DNA of 18,502 nt from JBNKFQ01 sp050289385 (GTDB lineage Bacteria; Pseudomonadota; Gammaproteobacteria; Pseudomonadales; Porticoccaceae), in NCBI GenBank assembly GCA_050289385.1, contig JBNKFQ010000351.1, positions 1-18,502 of the forward strand. Direction: 5' to 3'. The translations under genes and the position numbers were made by a program. Of the stretch, positions 13,501 to 17,487 are shown piece by piece. The notes below the pieces were generated by a model that ran no database searches, was not told the DNA's origin, and worked only from the letters and a program-made list of their open reading frames with translations. How positions within the stretch are numbered: the stretch's first letter is position 1; each line of letters opens with the position of its first letter.

Positions 13501-14510
13501 GTTGTCCCATAGTGATGTAAAAACCTTGCACCGTATTTTTTCCTATAACTCACAAGGCCATCTGTCAGTGTAAACTTTTTACCGAAAACGATTACCTCTC
13601 TCAAACAACTCGCCGTTTTTTCACACTCGAAAAGCTTATAAGCCATCTCAGGTTCGATGAAGAGTCGACCAATAGTGTGTCTATCAATAAGCTGCCATAA
13701 CGCAGCGATATCCGACCTGAGTTTTTCAGGCGCAATCACTAAACGACTTTCCGTATACCAGGCTGTAAAAATTTCTTGAATGGCTAAATTTATTGAATTA
13801 GGTGAAAGTTGCAACGTGACAAATGGTTGACAAAGATCACCACCAAACTGTTGTGCCTGCACCAAATTTACCAGGGCCTGATGTGTCTGCATCACCCCTT
13901 TTGAGTTCTCGGAGGTAGCGGAGGTATACATCACACAAGCCAAGTGCGAAGCTTCTAGGCACAACCGTTCTTTCACTAGATTTTTTTCTACATCTCCAAA
14001 TAATCGGTGTTTATCCAACAGCCACAAATGTTGGTCGACAACCGGTAACTTACCACTCGCCTGAGAGGTGGTTATGATGATACTAACCTTGGAATCCTCT
14101 AATATATAGCGGACGTGTTCTTGAGAAGCGTTGGTGTCAACCGGTAAATACGCAGAGCCTGACTTTAAAATCCCCAGCAGTCCGACCACCAGATTTAAAC
14201 CAGGTTCAACAAACAATCCCACAGGGGTATCTGGAATGACACCACGATGTAACAAATAGTGAGCGACATAGTTAGCTCGATTATTCAACTCCCTGAACGT
14301 CAGTTGATGCGCCTGATACACTACCGCCAACTTATCTGGTGTCCGATTCACCTGAGCTTCAAACAATTCATGAATACACTGGTTTCGATGGAACTCGCAA
14401 ACAGTATCATTCCACTTCGTCAAACTAAGAATATCGGACCGGCTACAGGATTTTATTTCCTGTACATCACATTCGCCTTTTGAGGAAACTGGTAATAACC
14501 TTTCATCCAT
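1..14510 (-). CDS. Multimodular non-ribosomal peptide synthetase, N-terminal 4,836 residues (3' end beyond window)
   Basis: The minus-strand frame beginning at the ATG at 14510 stays open to base 1 without a stop. AGGA at 14518-14521 lies 7 nt before the ATG and no other nearby ATG is in frame. Domain order: A1 (degenerate)-T1; C2-A2-T2; C3-A3 remnant-T3; C4-A4-T4; C5-A5 remnant-T5; C6-A6 (cut by the window edge). All five T domains have the GGHS phosphopantetheine site (S491, S1590, S2339, S3478, S4271). All five C domains keep the HHxxxD core (first His 676, 1773, 2559, 3698, 4461). There is no stand-alone epimerase, methyltransferase or thioesterase domain in the visible part. The protein is cytosolic and would build a peptide of at least six positions. 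The gene sits 226 bp after the halogenase and is probably co-regulated with it. Only A2, A4 and possibly A6 look able to activate an amino acid, so T1, T3 and T5 must be loaded in trans or bypassed. Confidence 0.97.
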   Translation of the reverse strand, partial: MDERLLPVSSKGECDVQEIKSCSRSDILSLTKWNDTVCEFHRNQCIHELFEAQVNRTPDKLAVVYQAHQLTFRELNNRANYVAHYLLHRGVIPDTPVGLFVEPGLNLVVGLLGILKSGSAYLPVDTNASQEHVRYILEDSKVSIIITTSQASGKLPVVDQHLWLLDKHRLFGDVEKNLVKERLCLEASHLACVMYTSATSENSKGVMQTHQALVNLVQAQQFGGDLCQPFVTLQLSPNSINLAIQEIFTAWYTESRLVIAPEKLRSDIAALWQLIDRHTIGRLFIEPEMAYKLFECEKTASCLREVIVFGKKFTLTDGLVSYRKKYGARFLHHYGTTETHAVTSYSVMEDEPGNCPAIGRPIHNCQVFVFSSSLALVPVGTSGELYIGGDCLARGYLNDDELTKAKFVTNPLDENVKGKLYRTGDLGRWLPQGRLEYIGRVDQTESCTQEGFIAPRTEIEKLLVNIWAGLLSIDPKEISVTAGFFLKGGHSLLGVRLVNKIRSEFGVNIPLKQVFAAPTLQQIAKSIELSKPSAENRRRIVARSNGHVPATHSQKRMWFLSNLDKNSVQFNLPLVLKIKGKLDKTVLTKSLERITQRHAVLRTHFKEKDGQLTQVIDGNTCIKLVEQCLSSHDCEEFDRACRQEFSKQFDLTSGPLYRFRLINTSATNSILLVTLHHIISDGWSLTVFIRELDQLYSALFRGEPSPLSPLPIQYADFACWQQPGLTQNVLQKQEDYWREQLARLPPLLELPTDKPRPPIKSTNGLTEFFQFSPELLEHLHLLCQNQGVTLYMVLLSAFSLLLSRYSNQNDVAVGSPVAGRNCSEVENLIGLFVNTLVMRTDLSGNPGFTELLGRVKKTCLEAYSNQDIPFDKLVEALQPERNLRYTPLFQVMFVLQNIPDEKDRTSETYFEKQEYLLDTAQFDITVSMEETDTGLRGVVEYNADVFFAPTIARLISHFERLLQAIVAEPLTPLNHLNFMSEREEQLLLCEWNDTRRQYQKDQCIHQLFEQKVDLTPESVALICSKESPDDTEVESLTYRELNNRANQLAHFLYNTGITTVPRVGLCVQRSLDMVVGLLGILKAGGTYVPIDPNYPLERLKFIAEDAGLEVVLTQAYFAQRIEGLFSACVSIDRHLIQKKCIDGNLVEKIVIGKNIENQCQPGTISHLKAENIPVSLTGVTPSSLAYIIYTSGSTGMPKGVMVEHRGVVRLIDNSDYLPASKDSVVLQHISIAFDVAVHEILAPLANGGKLVVYYGKNHDVKRIAAAIRRYGVNTLSLSASLLPALVDEYRTQPLPLKYLAVGGDVVSAYYVEKLYQYADSLTIINAYGPTENTVSSSFYPIPRTVRAGDRLPIGKPIAQSKVYVLNDELLPQPMGVIGELYVGGDGVARGYLNNPALTQEKFIKNPFNHDDYQRLFKTGDLARWLADGNLEFIGRTDTQVKIRGYRVELGEIEKQLLQHPKVVNCAVLTFNDTLGEKYLVAYVVLDAVALSDETNKNFSHRLSAYLSRVLPDYMLPRAYIVLDKFPLTSNGKVDRSSLPEPSRDFYQSAEYRAPETRFELQLVDIWADLLGFQVCDISVTDHFFRLGGHSLLASRLVNAIYQQLDIELPLTTIFEKPTLFELANELAHHQIATEKLLLEPVDRAQVIPLSFAQQRLWFLANLEGSSAHYNIPLALRFCGKLQKSALIKSINAIVDRHEVLRTRVVDNAGIPCQEVEDGKAFSVAAQTLLKHEDLRQICEREFYQPFDMQTAPLLRAKLIKISSSDHVLVVTMHHSVSDGWSMAIFSQELVALYKFFSARESEGAADKFPLSPLTVQYADYAHWQRQWLSDTILKKQRQYWCEQLRDLPPSLAIPTDYPRPKEKTYNGAAERFLFPHQFLSQVKEIGQQYGATLYMTLLSAWAVVLARHSNQSDIVIGSPVANRNHPQTESLIGFFVNTLVMRIKLEDGRSFAELLSAVRQITLDAYTHQDIPFEYLVEALQPERNTGYSPLFQVMFALQNVPVREYRFADVSLSPVDFDYVVAKFDLTLYLEESGEGLTGVLEYNTDLFKRTTIQKLTDHYQRLLHHVVEHPDVKLSQIPFLSQHEILTQLSWSKKACWRDPLTQRRQPLARGEVYVLGENQEIVPAGVTGEMYYTLNTDVDSNDVDQRRFANPFADTATKSLYRSGLLARWLADGSLEYLGCSAYLQKCQNKAVEVLLRQQPDICDSYVTTQVQTQIKAQTKTKSQYQTVAYLVVNKSGERVDDLALLIKLQRLLRAQSRLYRLPSHAVCLEALPRDQKGKINISALSVVDAEGGAMDYVAPMTKTEIVLVRIWAGLLGVDECEISVNANFFALGGHSLLLPQLIARLQEHNLGCQVREVFNAPSLKDLATLIDQDQSSCGRHFQAPPNQVPEGSRQIEPEMLSLIELRREEIASIVARVPGGAANVQEIYPLVPLQEGILFHHQMDVENDPYVIQAAFSVVESASLDMFVEALQFVIERHDVLRTAIFADGLSVPVQVVYRQAPLTIKEHDFSSEQDVAQLLDRPPVFDLTKAPLIKIDRSPVCAQTQKLYVVLSLHHIIVDHVGMETILDEMCHYARDKGKTLDACLQYREFVAYTSHTAQTKNAEQYFRNLLGDISEPTAPFNLLDIHVDRSVLDLRERSLKVSLNDTLRHCARKYHVSPATLFHSAWALVISLCCRKDSVIFGTVLSGRVQGTMGAERMLGLFINTLPLRVDLNGVSIGRLVMAVDRALGELLHYEQTSLSLAQNCSGLAVVGKQAIPLFSAILNYRHSLSKDVVTEDVQECFGVSTIKAKESSNYPFNLSVTDYGEGFSLDTQVHNSVDSELVLDCIETALTHLVDCLQQAPDTPALELHLLADHWQRQLLPVPVAIAYPKDQCIHHLFQAQVVRTPHRQALEFEGQCLSYQTLNRRANQLARALRERGVAVETPVGLCVERSLEMVVGLLGILKAGGAYVPIDPNYPAQRIGYMLADSGARVVLSQSSLMHLNTKTEHNPEFEQLWLYLDGCCAEVLQEETPLGDTHRHPGDRHSEQHPSEDTHWGSRQVLSGEVLNHYAAEDLELALSPRQLAYVIYTSGSTGQPKGVMIEHGNTVAFLSWAQTYFSAAECEAVLASTTLCFDLSVFELLLPLVSGGRAVVVRDILASLSAEALPPVSMINTVPSAIEALARHGAIPPTVRCVNLAGEALRGRVVEAVYTHSETVRVNNLYGPSEYTTYTTVAEIAAGAEEEPSIGRGIANTALYVLNEYLQLVPPGVVGELYVSGAGLARGYLNAPALSDEKFIPNPFSEGQDQQLYGRLYKTGDLVRWRRDGQLSYLGREDTQVKVRGYRIELGEIEARLSQHERVGMCAVVMREDKAGDQRIVAYVSLVKGTDTVTDAQVQGTDTVTDLRVYLREPLPDYMQPHALVVLESLPLTPNGKVDREALPMPTSEAFEREVYRAPQTDTEKVLAQLWGELLSFPVEEIGAQDNFFALGGHSLLVVQLIARLQEAGYRTDVRSVFASSSLGELAVAVDAGATQDEAVFIAPPNRIPPQCSAITPAMLTLVDLQTQEIEQLAEMVPGGVSNIQDIYPLAPLQQGILFHHQMDKDRDPYLLQVVFTMEGQGSLDEFTRGLQWVIDRHDVLRTAIISEGLSQPVQVVCRQAPLQICDVPEEGEPVTAEVLLQRAATMDLSLAPLVQLTLAPSRARGERLVLMTLHHIIIDHVGLELIIEELSHYVENSREASINNSPEHSIDNPINKDTNDTREQNKQPVQYREFVAHTLHKERANNDAAVYFRQALKDIKNTVAPFHLLDIRGDGSRLKEARKPLPADLAASLRGISREMRISPASVFHAAWAVVVSTCSGCDDAVFGTVLSGRLQGTKGAERMLGLFVNTLPLRVSVSGLNANQLIRATENSLSELLYYEQTPLSLVQKCSGVRDAAPLFSSVFNYRHSLPHRETEREAAIASMGIGHVRTQERSNYPVNISVTDFGDGFSLEALVDCSVAADRVLEYFRLSLHELVDALQLHSHKPVSAFNIMPEAERSRLKAWSKKVLKPEECPVLLRRFLQRYWGNTTCNPGLFILDNQYQLTPVGVVGNVYCALPSTPETGVAQGVVANPIAGDCNENLFHCGLLARWLPDGALEYYGCSDLERQRQCGALEKLLLSVETLAECAVVHTSGQRLKPVICGVLHNSDDCVDLSTLRHYIRQQSPVFALPMDLVLMDDLPKHSDGRLDRQALENIVDDLEKDEAYVAPRTVVEKTLANIWSELLRIEESKISVTANFFALGGHSLLATRLINTIRLKMNLELPLTRVFEQPLLSSMAELIAEQKPLSDTHPLNAIERDKRLPLSFAQQRLWFLACLEGDNAHYNIPLALSLTGELDRAAFVHAFEQIVARHEILRTRFETVTEKSEGFTESVCQVISDNYPGCLKLEELSCAQDLRKLCQFEFAQPFNLSHGPLWRARLVTITQRKHVLLVSMHHSISDGWSMGIFSQELFSLYQAFKDGKENPLPPQKVQYADFAYWQRQWLTDTVLSKQRDYWQKQLSGLEPLLSLPYDFPRPKEKSYRGANEPVQFTKEILQQLLQLSNAQNVTLYMTLLTAFVLLLHRYTQSDDIAIGSPVANRNHPETENLLGFFVNTLVMRIDLSRSDGTCELCFNDLLNRIKSTTLGAYSHQDIPFEYLVETLQPERSLSYSPLFQVMFALQNIPERQIQWSGLSVEQVDFDYNVAKFDLTLSLEETPEGLHGSVEYNTDLFARETIVRLVEHYEQLLRAITVNPNCRLSKLEFLGAQERKQLLSDWNATAQPVPVKWTHELFEAQADLHGPSCALIDQQNQMSYAALEGRANQVAHSLHER
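1585..3910 (-). other. NRPS module 5: dual-type C - adenylation remnant - T
   Basis: C5 is a close relative of C4 (NIQDIYPLAPLQQGILFHHQ start; HHIIIDHVG at H3698). It contains an Asn/Glu-rich insert before QYREF. The A domain is again reduced to about 195 residues. T5 (S4271) reads ISVTANFF, i.e. Ala where T2 and T4 have Asp. The dual-type C5 would epimerise the residue delivered by module 4 before condensation. As in module 3, an amino acid must come from outside, or the module is skipped. Confidence 0.8.
1856..2440 (-). other. Adenylation-domain remnant A5 (A1-A5 core deleted)
   Basis: The post-C linker KAWSKKVLKPEE leads almost at once into A6-like sequence (YQLTPVGVVGNVYC). The A3, A4 and A5 motifs are absent. 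The rest keeps an altered A7 (FHCGLLARWLPDG), an altered A8 (YYGCS) and an A10-like segment in which the GKxDR motif reads SDGRLDRQAL, so the catalytic Lys is Arg. GLLARW, GCS and the WSKK linker are shared with the A3 remnant. The two therefore look like one inherited remnant type. Frame is intact from C5 to T5. Confidence 0.85.
4344..4399 (-). repeat. In-frame tandem duplication in A4 (33-bp period)
   Basis: Two 23-base copies (4344-4366 and 4377-4399) differ at a single base and repeat with a 33-base period, giving GTDTVTD twice in the protein, between A8 and A10 of A4. It adds eleven residues to a surface-linker region and keeps the frame. It looks like a recent slippage or small duplication event. 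Confidence 0.85.
5389..5475 (-). repeat. Low-complexity His/Asp/Glu-rich insert in A4
   Basis: Between the A2 and A3 motifs of A4 the protein contains a stretch rich in His, Asp, Glu, Gly and Pro (segments such as GDTHRHPGDRHSEQHPSED). On the plus strand the DNA shows repeated tgtgtc/cctct-type words. Ordinary A domains have a short loop here. The insert is likely a tolerated loop expansion by slippage. Confidence 0.7.
7385..9585 (-). other. NRPS module 3: C - adenylation remnant - T
   Basis: C3 (about residues 1643-2080) starts with FAQQRLWFLANLEG and has HHSVSDGWS at H1773. It is closely similar to C6. It is followed by only about 200 residues of A-derived sequence in place of roughly 500, then T3 with S2339. 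T3 reads ISVNANFF before GGHS, sharing the Ala at the usual Asp position with T1 and T5. The C and T domains look functional, so the module can take part in elongation only if T3 is loaded in trans. The next C domain (C4) is of the dual epimerisation/condensation type, which would predict a D-configured residue here if the site is used. Confidence 0.8.
7656..8255 (-). other. Adenylation-domain remnant A3 (A1-A5 core deleted)
   Basis: After the C3 domain the usual linker (here LSWSKK) runs within about 30 residues into an A6-like segment (GEVYVLGENQEIVPAGVTGE). The whole ATP- and substrate-binding core from A1 to A5 is absent. What remains is A6, an altered A7 (YRSGLLARW for YRTGDLARW, so the ATP-ribose Asp is Leu), an altered A8 (YLGCS for YLGRxD) and a recognisable A10 (LPRDQKGKINISAL). 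A Gln/Thr/Lys-rich stretch lies inside it (about 7826-7890). The frame is maintained throughout. It cannot adenylate; it may act as a structural spacer between C and T. Confidence 0.85.
9628..12890 (-). other. NRPS module 2: C-A-T, complete
   Basis: C2 spans about residues 541-975, with HHIISDGW at H676-G682, the LCL form. A2 (about 995-1537) has all core motifs: YTSGSTGMPKG, YGPTE, a full A8 (TQVKIRGYR) and A10 (SNGKVDR). T2 has S1590 and the ordinary DHFF lead-in. The specificity residues read by alignment to GrsA are D1234, V, H, S, A, G, A, V, S plus the A10 Lys, i.e. DVHSAGAVSK. I do not recognise a substrate for this combination. This is one of only two complete, intact-looking A domains in the visible part of the protein. 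Confidence 0.85.
12925..14510 (-). other. NRPS module 1: inactivated A domain plus intact T domain (loading module without C)
   Basis: The protein starts directly with A-domain sequence (linker with KWNDT, then CIHELFEAQ), so this is an initiation module. T1 (about residues 450-525) has GGHSLL with S491. T1 carries AGFF before the GGHS block, where T2 and T4 have DHFF and DNFF. Because A1 looks dead, T1 must receive its amino acid from elsewhere. The Cys acyltransferase encoded at 17480-18364 is the obvious candidate. C2, which follows, is an ordinary LCL-like domain that would use the T1-bound residue as donor. Confidence 0.85.
13172..14400 (-). other. Degenerate and C-terminally truncated adenylation domain A1
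   Basis: Motif by motif this A domain is broken. The A3 phosphate loop reads YTSATSENSKG instead of YTSGSTGxPKG (13894-13929). The A4 Asp that binds the substrate amino group (D235 in GrsA) is Asn (N241). A5 reads YGTTE instead of YGPTE (about 13490-13517). A7 (YRTGDLGRW) is preserved. The sequence stops right after the A8 hinge (GRVDQ, Q443) and joins the T domain within about ten residues. The whole small C-terminal subdomain with A9 and A10 and its catalytic Lys is therefore missing. All of this is in frame, so it is a domain-level loss within a living gene. Family knowledge says such a domain cannot complete adenylation and thiolation; loss of activity is inferred. Confidence 0.88.
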
Positions 14511-14670
14511 TTCATTATCCTTTTTAATTTCCGTCACCAATTGGGAGAGCCATTAAAAAATCAAGTTGTCGGATAGATTTAATGCGTCTTTCCATGAATT
14601 TATTGCTTCTATCCGTGGACCTAAACAAGGATAACAATTCATATTATTATCATTTATATTAAATACACCA

Positions 14671-14680
14671 AAAACGTTTT
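14671..14680. promoter_or_regulatory. Perfect 10-bp palindrome AAAACGTTTT, possible operator
   Basis: The palindrome is centred on CG, 39 bp from the centre of the similar AAAACGCTTT core in the neighbouring 26-bp repeat. Operators with a central CG flanked by A and T runs are typical of LacI-family regulators. That link is only a resemblance. Confidence 0.3.
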
Positions 14681-14701
14681 ATATTTATCTACACTTTACC
14701 T

Positions 14702-14727
14702 CTAAATGTAAAACGCTTTGGATATAG
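14702..14727 (+). repeat. 26-bp repeat, left copy (inverted relative to 18477-18502)
   Basis: Read on the plus strand this copy matches the minus strand of 18502-18477 at 23 of 26 positions. The core AAACGCTTTGGRTATAG is identical but for one base. It ends 9 bp before the halogenase stop codon (14737-14739). The two copies bracket the four-gene halogenation cassette in opposite orientation. The copy is also imperfectly palindromic around its central CG, so it can be read as an operator or as a terminal repeat. Confidence 0.7.
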
Positions 14728-14736
14728 GAGACTACG

Positions 14737-15654
14737 TTATTCTATTCTAAACTCAAGGCCTCGCGTATTTTCCCTTCTCGTACGATTTAATTTATAATCA
14801 TCTTTTCCCGACACCAGTACTACACCATACTTATCCAGTGATAAAACACTACCATACTCTTCAACCGTTTCAGTATCCGGGTAAATCTTTACACTCGTAG
14901 GAACATAACGCGCCGTAAAACCAAGGCGGGTTTTGTTTGTAGTGGTATTGGGAAATGAAGAATGCATTAACGTAGACCAAAAAATAACAAACTGACCTGC
15001 ACGCATTTTGATTGATTCCGCTTTACTTTCATCCGGCACGAAGTTTGGGTCTTTTTGCAAATTTCGATAATCATATCCAAAAAAACCTCTTTTCACTCCA
15101 TCTTTTTCTAGCTTATTGACCTCTTCCGGCGTATATTTCATCTCCTTTAATTCATCATAAAACATCTCTTCTTGTGTTCCCGGAATAAAACGCAAACATC
15201 CATTTTCTTCAGTAGCGTCGGTAATCGCCGTCCAGACGGTGATGGCACCGCCAAATGCCTGTTCAGTAGGCCATACCACCTGGGGGGCACCCGATGCGTG
15301 AGCAAAGGTATCGGCCTGATGCCAATCAGTACCTTCGTCGCCAGGATATTTAGGAAACATTTCTGATCGCCAGCAAAACACATCCGGTCCAAGAATATCA
15401 TTGACCTTATCAACAATTTCTCTTCTCATAATATGCTTGCTGAAGAAATCTATATCGAGATGACGATCGTAGCCGGCCAGCAAACTTGTATGATCTAAAT
15501 CGTATACCGCGTGATCACGCGAAAATATTTCGCTACGCAACGAGGTTTGGTAGGTTTTTTTAATCTCTTCGGAGTCATATAGATCAAAAGGTCCAGCATA
15601 ACCTTTCTTACGAAACTCAGCCAGTTCACCGGCACTAAATCCACATTTTTTCAT
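14737..15654 (-). CDS. SyrB2-like non-haem Fe(II)/2-oxoglutarate-dependent halogenase
   Basis: The 305-residue protein belongs to the PhyH-like Fe(II)/2-oxoglutarate oxygenase fold. It has the length and block structure of SyrB2, CytC3 and CmaB: GPFDLYDSEE near the N-terminus, FPKYPGDEGTDWHQADTF, GAITVWTAITDA, RFIPGTQ, GFFGYDYR, FWSTLMHSSFPN and GFTARYVP. The iron motif reads H112-Q113-A114 with distal H231. In hydroxylases the third position is Asp or Glu; Ala or Gly there leaves room for chloride and marks halogenases. R249 fits the 2-oxoglutarate-binding Arg. These enzymes chlorinate an unactivated carbon of an aminoacyl group held on a carrier protein, here presumably the product of the preceding gene. 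The position of SyrB2 Asn in TFANASG is His119 (TFAHASG). GGGAGAG at 15663-15669 is 8 nt before the ATG. An 82-bp gap separates it from the carrier gene. Confidence 0.95.
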   Translation of the reverse strand: MKKCGFSAGELAEFRKKGYAGPFDLYDSEEIKKTYQTSLRSEIFSRDHAVYDLDHTSLLAGYDRHLDIDFFSKHIMRREIVDKVNDILGPDVFCWRSEMFPKYPGDEGTDWHQADTFAHASGAPQVVWPTEQAFGGAITVWTAITDATEENGCLRFIPGTQEEMFYDELKEMKYTPEEVNKLEKDGVKRGFFGYDYRNLQKDPNFVPDESKAESIKMRAGQFVIFWSTLMHSSFPNTTTNKTRLGFTARYVPTSVKIYPDTETVEEYGSVLSLDKYGVVLVSGKDDYKLNRTRRENTRGLEFRIE

Positions 15655-15736
15655 GTTAATATCTCTCCCGATTCAACAGTAGAATAATCTTATCATAAAT
15701 TCAGTCGTATCTACTGCATACCCAAGTGACCATACC

Positions 15737-15988
15737 TTAATCAGCAGACGCCAGTTTACTACACTGACTTTGATAGGCTCTGATCCAACCACCGATTGTG
15801 AACAACTTCATTAATTCACTAGTTGGTATAGAAACCTCCAGTATTTCTTCAATTTTAATTTGTAAGTCAATCATCGTTAGTGATGAAATACCAGCATCAA
15901 AAAAATCATCATTCTCTGCTAAATTCTTAAGATTATCTTTTGTTGAAAATTGATCTAATATAATACCTCGAATATCTTTCTGTGACAT
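15737..15988 (-). CDS. Stand-alone peptidyl/aminoacyl carrier protein (T domain)
   Basis: An 83-residue acidic helical protein with the phosphopantetheine site DAGISSLTMIDL; the modified Ser is S36, the second of the SS pair. It is a discrete carrier of the kind on which SyrB2-family halogenases act (compare CytC2 and BarA, or the T domain of SyrB1). The ATG at 15988 is chosen because GAGGTGG (15991-15997) precedes it at proper spacing. A TTG at 16012, overlapping the TGA of the A-domain gene, would add eight residues (91 aa) and is possible. The gene follows the A-domain gene with 20 bp between stop and ATG, so the two are surely cotranscribed. It should be loaded by that A domain, serve as halogenase substrate, and be unloaded by the Cys acyltransferase. 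Confidence 0.93.
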   Translation of the reverse strand: MSQKDIRGIILDQFSTKDNLKNLAENDDFFDAGISSLTMIDLQIKIEEILEVSIPTSELMKLFTIGGWIRAYQSQCSKLASAD

Positions 15989-15990
15989 AT

Positions 15991-15997
15991 CCACCTC
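15991..15997 (-). promoter_or_regulatory. Ribosome binding site deciding the carrier-protein start
   Basis: GAGGTGG on the minus strand has its GAGG core five bases before the ATG at 15988. No comparable site precedes the upstream TTG at 16012, which makes the shorter 83-residue form more likely. Confidence 0.6.
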
Positions 15998-16008
15998 GGC
16001 TCGTATGT

Positions 16009-17487
16009 TCAAGATATTAAATGTTTCATTACCTTACCATTATTGTTAATTGGCAATGATTCATTCACTAATAACTTGTCTGGCACCATGTATTGAGGGA
16101 GCACATCTAACAGATTTTTTCTTAATTCAGAAGCTTTACAGTCAACACCATTCTGCAATTTAATATGTGCTACCAATAATTGATCTCCGGCATCGCCCTC
16201 CTGTAATTCCACAATGGCTTCACGAATACTTTTTACGTTCAGCAAATGCGCCCTAACTTCATCCAACGATACTCTGTAACCCCTTATTTTCACTTGACTA
16301 TCACTTCGCCCAATGAACTCTAATTGTCCGTCCGTATCTTCTCTAACCAAATCTCCAGTACGGTAAATCAATCCTGAACAAAGGTGTTCATCCATAAAAA
16401 AAGCACCATCAGCATTTTTCGTTTCCCCCAGATATCCAAGCGCAACCCCTCTACCACCGGTGTAAAGTTCACCGATTTCTCCAGGCGGCACTGCTTTTTT
16501 ATCCGTATCTAATACATAAACATTAGTACCAGTGATGGGTTTTCCTATGGGGACTTTACCAGTAGGTTTGTTACCCACCGTCATACGATGACAACAGGTG
16601 AAAGTCGTATTTTCCGTGGGTCCGTATCCATTGATAATGGTTATATCCGGGTAGATCTCAAATACTTTATTAATTATCGTTGAATTCAAGACATCACCAC
16701 CCGCCAACAATGTGCGCACTTTTTTCAGCGCAGCGGGGTATCTATCGGCAACCAAATGAAATAGTGCCGCTGTCAGCCACAATATACTAACATCATTATC
16801 CACTAGGTCTCTTTTCAATTGGTTAGGATCGAGAACCGTGCCGGAATATAAAACTAGAGTAGCGCCGTTTAACAGCGCACCCCAGATTTCAAAGGTCGAC
16901 GCATCAAATGTCGGCGGGGAAAAATGAAATAGATTATCTGAACGTGTAATATGAATATAATTAGTATCGATAACTAACCTGGTCACGGCACGCTGAGGCA
17001 CGACAACGCCCTTGGGTTTACCAGTTGAACCACTGGTAAACATAATATAGGCTTTCTCCTCTTCACCTATATCGCACCGCATGGACTGGTCAAGTGTGCT
17101 ATTGAATAAGTATTCATCACCCGTATTTATATTTACACGATGATTTTCACACAAGGGACTGCAGTCCTGATCCGAAATAATGCACTTCACCTTTGCCTCA
17201 TTCAGACACAGAAGATTACGGGCTTTCGGGTTACGTGTATCAAGTGGTAAGTATGCTCCCCCACACTTTAGTATCGCCAACATTGAAATAATCATCTCGG
17301 TTGAGCGAGACATAAAAAGCGCCACTACATCACCGGGGACAACTCCTCTACCCTTTAGATGCCTGGCAAAGTAATTCACCCTGTTATTCAGTTCTCGATA
17401 AGTCAAACTGGAGGATAAATGTTTAATCGCAGTATGATTACCATAGAGTTCAACAGCATGTTCGAATACAGCGGCAATGTTATGCAT
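16009..17487 (-). CDS. Stand-alone NRPS adenylation domain, valine-type specificity
   Basis: A complete free-standing A domain of 492 residues. It has FTSGSTGKPKG (A3), FDASTFEIWG (A4), NGYGPTE (A5), YRTGD (A7), GRSDSQVKIRGYR (A8) and a C-terminal A10 (NNNGKV, catalytic K485). Unlike A1 of the NRPS it has no obvious defect. Pocket residues by alignment to GrsA are D195, A196, F199, W237, L261, G263, G287, T295, F296, K485 (DAFWLGGTFK), one conservative change from the classical Val code DAFWIGGTFK. Val is therefore the best guess; Ile or allo-Ile is possible. It should load the carrier protein encoded next. The ATG at 17487 forms ATGCATAA with the stop of the upstream gene; a GTG at 17499 would add four residues. 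The stop is 20 bp from the carrier ATG. Confidence 0.95.
   Translation of the reverse strand: MHNIAAVFEHAVELYGNHTAIKHLSSSLTYRELNNRVNYFARHLKGRGVVPGDVVALFMSRSTEMIISMLAILKCGGAYLPLDTRNPKARNLLCLNEAKVKCIISDQDCSPLCENHRVNINTGDEYLFNSTLDQSMRCDIGEEEKAYIMFTSGSTGKPKGVVVPQRAVTRLVIDTNYIHITRSDNLFHFSPPTFDASTFEIWGALLNGATLVLYSGTVLDPNQLKRDLVDNDVSILWLTAALFHLVADRYPAALKKVRTLLAGGDVLNSTIINKVFEIYPDITIINGYGPTENTTFTCCHRMTVGNKPTGKVPIGKPITGTNVYVLDTDKKAVPPGEIGELYTGGRGVALGYLGETKNADGAFFMDEHLCSGLIYRTGDLVREDTDGQLEFIGRSDSQVKIRGYRVSLDEVRAHLLNVKSIREAIVELQEGDAGDQLLVAHIKLQNGVDCKASELRKNLLDVLPQYMVPDKLLVNESLPINNNGKVMKHLIS

Larger units (their letters stand above)
14511..14736 (-). promoter_or_regulatory. Intergenic region upstream of the NRPS gene, probable promoter
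   Basis: This 226-bp AT-rich gap lies between the halogenase stop and the NRPS start and has no coding potential. It contains one copy of the 26-bp repeat (14702-14727), a perfect 10-bp palindrome AAAACGTTTT (14671-14680), and an 8-bp inverted repeat (14570-14577 with 14608-14615, 30-base spacer). AGGA at 14518-14521 is the NRPS ribosome binding site. I see no strong stem followed by a T run, so no confident terminator for the halogenase gene. A promoter here is inferred from gap length, base composition and the palindromes; a precise -35/-10 pair cannot be fixed. Confidence 0.4.

Noticed and set aside
14570..14615. Rho-independent terminator after the halogenase gene
   Set aside because: The 8-bp inverted repeat has a 30-base spacer and no adjoining T run in the right position; the nearby T-rich tract has no stem before it.
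14737..15654. Halogenase gene as an Fe/2-oxoglutarate hydroxylase
   Set aside because: The iron motif is HQA, not HxD/E, and the surrounding blocks match SyrB2-type halogenases.
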